This document shows, piece by piece, positions 14,786-20,376 of a DNA stretch of 20,376 bases. The stretch is from Anaerolineaceae bacterium UBA5311. GTDB lineage: Bacteria; Chloroflexota; Anaerolineae; Anaerolineales; Anaerolineaceae. The position numbers and the translations under genes were made by a program. The notes beneath the pieces were generated by a model. That model had not been told where the DNA came from, made no database searches, and was given only the letters and a program-made list of their open reading frames with translations. The stretch is taken from contig DHRN01000045.1 in the NCBI GenBank assembly GCA_002411175.1, positions 1 to 20,376 of the forward strand. Reading direction: 5' to 3'. Positions within the stretch are counted from its first letter, which is position 1. Each line of letters opens with the position of its first letter.

Positions 14786-14791
14786 ATTATA
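14786..14791 (-). promoter_or_regulatory. -10 element for the AddAB-like operon
   Basis: CGG-TATAAT reads on the minus strand and ends 10 nt before the ATG at 14775. A transcript from it would have a leader of only a few bases, in line with the missing Shine-Dalgarno site. No -35 element is recognisable. Confidence 0.5.
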
Positions 14792-14932
14792 CCGGAGACC
14801 GGGAGGATTGTTTCGCTTGGCTCGCAATGAAACAATCGGAATCGATGAAAGAGGTGAATTCATCTGTCACCTGGTTATTTTCGTCCAGGTTCAGGATAGC
14901 GGCAAACAATCCGCCGATTTAGGACAGGGAGT

Positions 14933-14941
14933 TGGTATAAT
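14933..14941 (+). promoter_or_regulatory. Extended -10 promoter of the acyl-CoA synthetase gene
   Basis: TGGTATAAT (TGn plus perfect TATAAT) lies 29 nt before the ATG at 14971, giving a leader of about 20-23 nt that contains the AAGGAG ribosome site. A -35 hexamer is not evident, as is usual for extended -10 promoters. Confidence 0.65.
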
Positions 14942-14970
14942 CTTTTTGAATACAAACAAGGAGAAAATTA

Positions 14971-17067
14971 ATGCCATCATCACTTGCACCATTCTTCAAT
15001 GCCAAAGGCGTCGCAGTACTTGGAGCGTCTACCAACCCTAAAAAGCTCAGCTATGGAATTCTTGAAAATCTTTTGATCAATGGATACAAGGGTGAAGTCT
15101 TCCCTGTTAATCCTAATGCGGTGGAAATCCTGGGAAAGAAAGCCTATCCTACGATTGCCGACGTGCCCGATCCGGTTGAGCTGGCTGTGGTTGTACTGCC
15201 TGTTACCATCATCATGGAGACTATGAGGGCAATTGGGGAACGCGGGATCAAGACGGTTGTCATTATCACCGGCGGTTTCAAAGAGCTGGGACCAGAAGGC
15301 GCAGAAATTGAAAAATCGGTCAAAAAACTTGCCAGGGATTACGGAATGCGGGTAGTTGGTCCAAATTGCGTTGGCACCATGGATGTGCGCACAGGATTGA
15401 ATAACACCTTTATCAAGGGAGTACCCCAGGCAGGTCCTATCGCCTTTATTTCGCAATCCGGAGCAATTTGTGGCGGCGTGATCGACCTGATTATCAACTC
15501 AAAAATCGGTTTTTCACACATGGCAAGCCTTGGAAATATGATGGATGTTAACGAAACCGACATGCTCGAATATTTTGCCCAGGATGAAGATGTGCAGGTG
15601 ATCGCAATTTATTCCGAAGGTATCGCTGATGGGCGCAAGTTTATGAATGTTGCCCGGGAGGTCTCAAAGAAAAAACCAATCGTCTTCTTAAAAGCCGGAA
15701 AGAATGATGCCGGAGCGAAGGCGGTTAGCTCACACACCGGTTCATTGGCGGGGTCTTACGCGGCATACCAGGCAGCCATGAGACAAGCTGGGGTTATCGA
15801 GGTTCAAACCATTAATGAACTTTTCAGTCTGGCATGGGCACTCGGCAGTCAGCCGCTGCCGAAGGGGAAACGCGTGGCAATGACAACCAACGCCGGCGGA
15901 GCGGCTGCGCTGGCAGCGGATAGTTTCGATTTCAATGGATTTATGCTGGCAGAAATTGCCCCCGAAATTCAAACACGGCTACGCGAGAAATTAAACCCAA
16001 GCGCCCAGGTTTCGAACCCGGTCGACATGCTCGGGTCAGTCAGCCCCGAAGATTACCTTTGGAGTCTCGAGAACCTGGATGACGATGAAGGTGTGGATGT
16101 TTTGATGCCAATTCTGGTGCCCCAGGCGCTGGTAAACACACCTGGTGTTGCCAATTCATGGGTTGAAATTGGAAAAAAGACAGAAAAAACAATATTGACT
16201 TGTTTGATGGGCGAACGCAGCACCTGCGAATCGGAGCAAATGTTAAACCTGAACAAAGTGCCGGTTTTCAAGTTTCCCGACCAGGCTGGACCGGTTTTGA
16301 AGGGTATGTGGGAATATAAAGAAGTATTGGAAAGAGAAGTTTTTACAGAAGCAGAAAGCCAGGCTGTTAATCAATCAGCGCTTGACAAAGCAAAGGAGGC
16401 TGTTGGTGAACGCAAGGTGATCGGAGAATATGAATCCAGACTGCTGCTGGATGCTTATGGAATTCCAAGTGTTCCAGGTGGATTGGCAAAGAGCGTCGAC
16501 GAGGCGCTGGCGTTGGCGGAGGAAATCGGCTATCCGGTTGTTTTAAAGATCGTGGCTGAGGGCGTGCTCCACAAGTCTGATGCTGGCGGAATCGTACTAA
16601 ATATCCAAAATCAGGAGAAACTGCGCGTAGCTTTTGAAAAATTGATTCGCAGAATTGAAACCAACGAGCCATCAGCTGAAATTGTTGGTGCAATGGTTGA
16701 GAAGATGGCAGTCAGTGGAGTGGAAGTGATTGTTGGTATGCGGCGGGATGCGACCTTTGGACCGTTGATGATGTTTGGCATGGGCGGCACAATGGTCGAA
16801 TTGATGAAGGATATTCAGTTTCGAGTGGCACCGCTTTCAAATGCAGATATCGAGAGCATGGTGGCAGAAACCATGGCAGGAAAATTGCTGAACGGCTATC
16901 GGGGTGCTCCGATTGCTGATTTTAAAGCCCTTTATGGTGTGATTGCCCAGTTGAGCCACCTGGCGTTGGAGAACCCGGAAATTCATGAAATTGAAATTAA
17001 CCCTTTGATCGTATATCCGCAAGGGGATGGCGTATTGGCGATTGACAGCAGGATGATTTTGGCATAA
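14971..17067 (+). CDS. Acetate/acyl-CoA ligase (ADP-forming), fused alpha and beta subunits
   Basis: This 698-residue enzyme converts acyl-CoA, ADP and phosphate to the acid, CoA and ATP, conserving energy in acetate- or acid-forming fermentation. The order of parts is an N-terminal CoA-binding Rossmann domain (about 6-140; VAVLGASTNPKKLSYGI, VVGPNCVGTMD), a succinyl-CoA-ligase-like flavodoxin domain (155-290) with the phosphorylated histidine H255 in SSHTGSLAG, a further ligase-like domain (about 300-450), and a C-terminal ATP-grasp domain (about 475-698) with H532 in GVLHKSDAGGI, the second phosphohistidine. All key residues are present. A strong AAGGAG site sits 7 nt before the ATG. It stands alone between its own promoter and terminator. 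The preferred acyl group is not determined; protein acetyltransferases of the Pat type share this fold but carry an extra GNAT domain, absent here. Confidence 0.92.
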   Translation: MPSSLAPFFNAKGVAVLGASTNPKKLSYGILENLLINGYKGEVFPVNPNAVEILGKKAYPTIADVPDPVELAVVVLPVTIIMETMRAIGERGIKTVVIITGGFKELGPEGAEIEKSVKKLARDYGMRVVGPNCVGTMDVRTGLNNTFIKGVPQAGPIAFISQSGAICGGVIDLIINSKIGFSHMASLGNMMDVNETDMLEYFAQDEDVQVIAIYSEGIADGRKFMNVAREVSKKKPIVFLKAGKNDAGAKAVSSHTGSLAGSYAAYQAAMRQAGVIEVQTINELFSLAWALGSQPLPKGKRVAMTTNAGGAAALAADSFDFNGFMLAEIAPEIQTRLREKLNPSAQVSNPVDMLGSVSPEDYLWSLENLDDDEGVDVLMPILVPQALVNTPGVANSWVEIGKKTEKTILTCLMGERSTCESEQMLNLNKVPVFKFPDQAGPVLKGMWEYKEVLEREVFTEAESQAVNQSALDKAKEAVGERKVIGEYESRLLLDAYGIPSVPGGLAKSVDEALALAEEIGYPVVLKIVAEGVLHKSDAGGIVLNIQNQEKLRVAFEKLIRRIETNEPSAEIVGAMVEKMAVSGVEVIVGMRRDATFGPLMMFGMGGTMVELMKDIQFRVAPLSNADIESMVAETMAGKLLNGYRGAPIADFKALYGVIAQLSHLALENPEIHEIEINPLIVYPQGDGVLAIDSRMILA

Positions 17068-17082
17068 GGGCTGTTTTTCGAA

Positions 17083-17119
17083 AAAAAGAGCTGTTCATTT
17101 TTGACGAACAGCTCTTTTT
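17083..17119 (+). terminator. Strong rho-independent terminator after the acyl-CoA synthetase gene
   Basis: A 14-bp perfect stem (AAAAAGAGCTGTTC / GAACAGCTCTTTTT) with a 9-base loop begins 16 nt after the stop. The A-rich and T-rich flanks mean it could work in both directions. Confidence 0.9.
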
Positions 17120-17372
17120 ATTCACTCATTATTAAATCGTTGATTGATGTAGACCTGCTCGATTTGTTAGCAGACAATAAGTAAAGATGTATGAGCACCT
17201 GAGTTTCTTACATTATTGTCCTGTATTTTTCTCCAAACCAGAATGGATTGTTACAAAGTTTATGGTTGAGCCACTACTTCCTGGGCTTGAAAATCCATAG
17301 AGAAGGCGCGATGCCATTTCTGTAAATTTGACCATCAAACTACCGGAAAAAGGAATGGGTTCATGACCTCGT

Positions 17373-17455
17373 TGTTATCGTAAAGATGGCTTCGCTGGAA
17401 CGGGACAAGCCACGTTCCCTGCAATAGCTTCGCCGGAACGCGCGGTGCACCTTTC
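17373..17455. repeat. Interspersed hairpin repeat, copy 2
   Basis: The block at 17427-17450 is identical over 24 bp to 5318-5341, and CGTTCCCTGCA (17413-17423) matches 5276-5286. Here GGAACG (17397-17402) and CGTTCC (17413-17418) form one hairpin, and a second unit beginning GCTTCGCCGGAACG follows at once, so this copy has two units in tandem. Confidence 0.65.
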
Positions 17456-17485
17456 CTTTGATAAGCATCCGAAATGAGCCAATCC

Positions 17486-17548
17486 CCTGATTTCCTCATT
17501 TATTGTCCTGAAAAATGCGCTCTTCCTCATTGAAATCAGGTTTTTTTT
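17486..17548 (+). terminator. Possible orphan terminator
   Basis: CCTGATTTC (17486-17494) pairs with GAAATCAGG (17532-17540) and is followed by eight Ts. The 37-nt loop is long for a terminator. No plus-strand gene precedes it closely, so if real it would end an unannotated transcript. Confidence 0.3.
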
Positions 17549-17598
17549 GGAAAATGAGAAATCCAGGTAGCAAAGAATCACTGATGATATTTTTAATA

Positions 17599-17627
17599 AC
17601 GGAATGCGTTGAGAAAACGCATTCCGT
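17599..17627 (-). terminator. Hairpin downstream of the leucine-rich repeat gene
   Basis: A perfect 12-bp stem (ACGGAATGCGTT / AACGCATTCCGT) with a 5-base loop lies 34 nt beyond the LRR gene stop. The minus-strand sequence after it is AT-rich but lacks a clean T run, so termination is likely but not certain. Confidence 0.55.
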
Positions 17628-17661
17628 ATGAGCAAGAGCTGTTTGCCAGTTACAACGTTAC

Positions 17662-19890
17662 TTACCTGTAAATCAGCGGCAGATAAATGCTGATTGGGGA
17701 CAGTTCTCCCATCAAAGCAAATTCACTCAGATGGCAGAGTGGCAGGCTCAACCAGTTTTCCGCAAGGTTACGGGTATACACACCGCCCGGACAGGTGTTT
17801 ACCGCGTCCACCCACGTCTTCAGGTCATTATTCCAATAATAAAGCGTCAGTGTATCTTCCGGGATTTGAACGACTTGCTCATTGGTATAGTGAAAGGTCA
17901 GAGTGAGTGGTTTTGAAAAAATGGTCACCGGGGTTTCACCCCGCATTGCTGTCAGTTCAAAATTGTTTCCAACCGAGACTTTTGTCCCAGTTATGTGACC
18001 TGGGTCAGGCTGAGGGGCAAAGAGGAAAGTAAGTGTACCGGTAAATGCCCCGCTGGGGATTTCGATTTCTGTGTTACCGTCATTTGAGAGGATTGTTCCT
18101 CCAGTTGCTCCTGTGATATCCGCCTCTACTGCCTGGGTCAGGTGCCAATCGGGGTCTTTGATTGCCAAAAAGCCCGCTGGCGGCTCCGGCGCAGGGACGT
18201 TAAGCCGGTTGTAGCCAAGATCGAGTTGGTAAACCCCATAGCAAGGAGGTTCGAAATTGTCTAATTCACACAGATTGACCAGCTTGGTGAAGCTGGAGGG
18301 TACATTCCCTGTTAGTTCGTTATCGCTCAAATATAGAGCATACAGTGAAGTCAGGTTGCCCATTTCTGACGGGATGCTGCCGCTGAGCTGATTGGAACCC
18401 AAGAAGAGATATTTCAGGCTAGCCAGGTTACCCAGTTCGGGCGGGATGCTCCCGCTGAGTTGGTTTCCAGACAGTTCAAGGAAATTCATGTTGGTGAGAT
18501 TACCCAGTTCGGATGGGATGCTGCCGGTGAGCTGGTTGGAATGCAGCCGAAGCCTCATCAGGTCAGCAAGATTGCCCAACTCGTTCGGGATGCTGCCGGT
18601 AAGCTGGTTGGAATCCAAGAAGAGGTCTTCAAGATTAACAAGATTGCCCAATTCGGTCGGGATGCTGCCGGTGAGCTGGTTGGATTCCAGATAGAGCCAA
18701 TACAGACCGACAAGGTTACCCAATTCGGTCGGGATGCTGCCGGTGAGCTGGTTGTACCCGAGCCAGAGATCTTGAAGGCTGGCAAGTTTACCCAGCTCAG
18801 GTGGGATGCTGCCACTGAGTTGATTTCTTGACAGACTAAGCGCATATACGTTGGCGAGGTTGCCCAGCTCGGGTGGGATGCTGCCGGTGAGCTGGTTGGT
18901 CCCGAGCCCGAGATCTTGAAGGTTAACAAGGTTACCTATTTCAGGCGGGATGCTGCCGGTAAGCTGATTTCTGCCCAAGTAGAGATATTCCAGGTTAGCA
19001 AGATTGCCCAGTTGGGGTGGGATGCTACCGCTGAGCTGGTTGGAGTCAAGCGTAAGCGTCTCCAGGTAGGCAAGATTACCCAGTTCGGTCGGGATGCTGC
19101 CGGTGAGCTGGTTGGAATTAAGCTGGAACGTCTCCAGGTTGGCAAGGTTGCCCAGTTCTGGCGGGATGCTGCCGGTGAGCTGGTTGGAATTAAGCTGGAG
19201 CGTCTCCAGGTTGGCAAGGGTGCCCAGTTGAGGTGGGATGCCGCCGCTGAGTCGGTTGTTATACAGGCAGAGCCTCTCCAGGTTGGCAAGGTTGCCCAGT
19301 TCGGGCGGGACGCTGCCGCTAAGATTGTTTTGAAAGAGATTTACATTAATAACATGCCCATCACTGGAAACAACACCAAACCAGTTTCCGACAGTTGTTG
19401 AATTGAGCCAGTTGGTGTTTCTTGTCCAACCCGCGCCAACAGTGCTGCTATACAAAGCAACCAAGGCTTCACATTCGACCTGTGGCACATCGGTAACCGC
19501 TGCGCAATTGAAAGACTGTACTTGCTGTTGGGTGAGGGCAAGATCTTCCACGACTGGCGGGTCTGATTGCTGCTGAGCCTGCCTTTCCTCTCTCAGATGG
19601 TAACGTTCTGCTAACAATGGTTGCATACCTTCAGGTAAGGGCATACCTGGGTAAAAGGATTGATCATACTCTGAAGCAAGTTCATCTGGTAGATTTCTAT
19701 GAGAATGGTCAACCTCCTCGATTTCATCCGGATGAATCAATTGCGAATCTTGATTGTATATTTCTTGAAAAGGAGCCTTCGGCTGTTGTTGGGCTGGGTC
19801 ACTTCTGCCCAGCGCGGGCACGGTTAAAAATTGAAAACTTATCGATAAAACAAGCAGATATACAAAGATGCGGGTAAAACGAGATTTCAC
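17662..19890 (-). CDS. Secreted leucine-rich repeat surface protein with C-terminal YLPL tail
   Basis: The 742-residue product starts with a signal peptide (basic MKSRFTR, then a hydrophobic core to about 28, cleaved near ALG-RS). A low-complexity, Gln/Pro-rich linker follows (30-125), then a capping segment with C129 and C140 and the WTRNTNWLNS pattern of plant-type LRR N-caps. Fifteen 24-residue repeats (180-539) have consensus LxxLxLxxNQLTGSIPxELGNLxN. After them come about 80 non-repeat residues and a beta-rich domain (about 590-720; GGTILSNDGNTEIEIPSGAF) resembling ZU5-like domains. The protein ends SPISIYLPLIYR. It is probably exported and exposed at the cell surface for binding or adhesion; the ligand is unknown. 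The GTG start has a strong GGGAGGT site 4 nt upstream. No partner genes are adjacent. Confidence 0.88.
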   Translation of the reverse strand: MKSRFTRIFVYLLVLSISFQFLTVPALGRSDPAQQQPKAPFQEIYNQDSQLIHPDEIEEVDHSHRNLPDELASEYDQSFYPGMPLPEGMQPLLAERYHLREERQAQQQSDPPVVEDLALTQQQVQSFNCAAVTDVPQVECEALVALYSSTVGAGWTRNTNWLNSTTVGNWFGVVSSDGHVINVNLFQNNLSGSVPPELGNLANLERLCLYNNRLSGGIPPQLGTLANLETLQLNSNQLTGSIPPELGNLANLETFQLNSNQLTGSIPTELGNLAYLETLTLDSNQLSGSIPPQLGNLANLEYLYLGRNQLTGSIPPEIGNLVNLQDLGLGTNQLTGSIPPELGNLANVYALSLSRNQLSGSIPPELGKLASLQDLWLGYNQLTGSIPTELGNLVGLYWLYLESNQLTGSIPTELGNLVNLEDLFLDSNQLTGSIPNELGNLADLMRLRLHSNQLTGSIPSELGNLTNMNFLELSGNQLSGSIPPELGNLASLKYLFLGSNQLSGSIPSEMGNLTSLYALYLSDNELTGNVPSSFTKLVNLCELDNFEPPCYGVYQLDLGYNRLNVPAPEPPAGFLAIKDPDWHLTQAVEADITGATGGTILSNDGNTEIEIPSGAFTGTLTFLFAPQPDPGHITGTKVSVGNNFELTAMRGETPVTIFSKPLTLTFHYTNEQVVQIPEDTLTLYYWNNDLKTWVDAVNTCPGGVYTRNLAENWLSLPLCHLSEFALMGELSPISIYLPLIYR
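18271..19353 (-). repeat. Array of 15 tandem 72-bp leucine-rich repeat units
   Basis: Each 72-bp unit encodes one 24-residue plant-type LRR. Units are closely similar at DNA level around the segment for NQLTGSIP, and some neighbours are nearly identical (19070-19215). This suggests recent unit duplication and possible repeat-number variation. The array causes long open antisense frames that are artefacts of the 24-codon period. Confidence 0.9.
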
Positions 19891-20204
19891 AGGTACCTCC
19901 CTTGGGTGAATTTGTGATGAATTTGTGTCATTTATAACACTAATTTCACAAATATGGGATGTTGATGGAAGTCACCACTACTTCTAAAGCTGGAAATATT
20001 TTATTCATAAATATTGAAAGCACGCTTGATCTGACTCCGCAACGATAAAGTTTTTGACCTGGAGAGGTTTGACCATGAAAATGTGATTGAGCACTCACGA
20101 TTGCAGCTCCCTCTGACGATTAAGTTGACATATTAGGTAAAATCCGGATTATTCATGAGGAGCGTGGTGCAACCAACCACTTTTAACGAGAGAAAAGTAG
20201 AAAA
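19891..20204. other. Upstream region of the LRR gene
   Basis: These 314 bp lie between the LRR gene and tRNA-Thr. They hold the LRR gene's ribosome site (19895-19901), a TATAAA-like -10 on the minus strand at 19931-19936, and two direct repeats GAATTTGTG (19908-19916 and 19919-19927) with a partial inverted copy CACAAAT at 19947-19953. A TTGACA at 20125-20130 on the + strand lacks a good -10. No further gene is seen. Confidence 0.45.
19931..19936 (-). promoter_or_regulatory. Possible -10 element of the LRR gene
   Basis: TATAAA on the minus strand lies about 40 nt before the GTG start, within GTGTTATAAATGACAC. A -35 hexamer is not clear, so this is tentative. Confidence 0.25.
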
Positions 20205-20277
20205 AGCCAACGAAGGGAATCGAACCCCCGACCGGGCGCTTACGAAGCGTCTGCTCTACCGACTGAGCTACGTTGGC
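20205..20277 (-). tRNA. tRNA-Thr (anticodon CGU)
   Basis: A 73-nt cloverleaf: perfect acceptor GCCAACG/CGTTGGC, D-arm GCTC/GAGC, anticodon loop TTCGTAA with anticodon CGT (complement of 20242-20244), T-arm GGGGG/CCCTT around TTCGATT, and discriminator U. The anticodon stem GACGC/GCGCC has one A-C mismatch at 28-42, and the T-stem has two G-U pairs. No CCA is encoded; a T run follows. It reads threonine codon ACG. Confidence 0.9.
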
Positions 20278-20287
20278 GTGAAATGCG

Positions 20288-20296
20288 ATTATACCA
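20288..20296 (-). promoter_or_regulatory. Extended -10 promoter of tRNA-Thr
   Basis: TGGTATAAT reads on the minus strand and ends 10 nt before the mature tRNA 5' end. It matches the extended -10 seen before the acyl-CoA synthetase gene. A clear -35 is lacking. Confidence 0.6.
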
Positions 20297-20376
20297 AAAG
20301 ATTTGAGAATGTGAGCCGGAAACAGGTATTGACTTGCAAATCAGAATGTGAATGTGTTTAGATTTAAAGGGGGAGC

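Larger units (their letters stand above)
17120..17661. other. Gene-poor intergenic stretch with repeats and hairpins
   Basis: No convincing gene is seen in these 542 bp. The stretch holds an imperfect inverted repeat (GACAATAAGTAA at 17173-17184 with TTACATTATTGTC at 17208-17220), copy 2 of the GGAACG/CGTTCC repeat (17373-17455), an 11-bp direct repeat TTATTGTCCTG (17213-17223 and 17500-17510), a terminator-like hairpin with eight Ts (17486-17548), and a perfect 12-bp hairpin (17599-17627). An 86-codon minus-strand frame crossing the repeat looks spurious. A small RNA is possible but not shown. Confidence 0.5.

Noticed and set aside
17375..17635. An 86-codon minus-strand open frame in the intergenic region
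   Set aside because: It runs through the hairpin repeat and the inverted repeat, has no ribosome site or family features, and its composition follows the repeats rather than a protein.
18271..19353. Possible CRISPR-like array of regular repeats, with long antisense open frames
   Set aside because: The 72-bp period equals 24 codons of the LRR protein and there are no separate spacers; the antisense frames arise from the same period.
20155..20361. A 68-codon plus-strand open frame
   Set aside because: It lies mostly over the antisense strand of the tRNA-Thr gene.

Overview
The window looks like a chromosomal segment from an anaerobic bacterium of the Chloroflexota (Anaerolineae-like). This is inferred from gene content only: a radical SAM/DUF2344 gene pair, a fused ADP-forming acyl-CoA synthetase, and a secreted protein ending in a YLPL-type tail of the kind seen on many exported Chloroflexota proteins. 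No 16S rRNA or other phylogenetic marker is present. No phage, IS element, CRISPR array or other clear mobile element is visible.

Left part (1-5225, + strand): an ECF-type sigma factor overlaps a gene for a membrane-anchored DUF4367 protein that is probably its anti-sigma partner. A rho-independent terminator closes this pair. A tightly coupled three-gene ABC export cassette follows: an ATPase, a 695-residue permease whose extracytoplasmic half resembles an M1 aminopeptidase without its zinc site, and a six-helix permease. An ECF-like promoter motif lies between the two units.

Middle (5226-14775): a 296-bp intergenic stretch holds short repeats. It is followed by a minus-strand operon read in the order FAA-hydrolase-family enzyme, DUF503 protein, TIGR03960-like radical SAM protein, DUF2344 protein, HIT-family hydrolase. 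A tRNA-Val(UAC) gene starts divergently from the first gene of this operon, and the two appear to share one symmetric -10 element. Next, also on the minus strand, come three overlapping genes: an AddB-like inactivated helicase, a UvrD/AddA-like helicase without a nuclease domain, and a separate Cas4/AddB-type nuclease with four cysteines placed for an Fe-S cluster. Together they look like an AddAB-type end-resection machine with its nuclease split off. This is the best candidate here for an incompletely described system.

Right part (14836-20376): a fused alpha-beta acyl-CoA synthetase (ADP-forming) has an extended -10 promoter and a strong terminator. A ~590-bp gene-poor region follows, with a repeat shared with 5272-5347 and several hairpins. 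Then, on the minus strand, come a secreted protein with 15 plant-type 24-residue leucine-rich repeats and a tRNA-Thr(CGU).

Several start codons were reassigned because Shine-Dalgarno sites or overlaps favour them: TTG 82, GTG 4524, ATG 6576, ATG 8729, ATG 14775 and GTG 19890. All functions are read by eye from the sequence; no database search was run.
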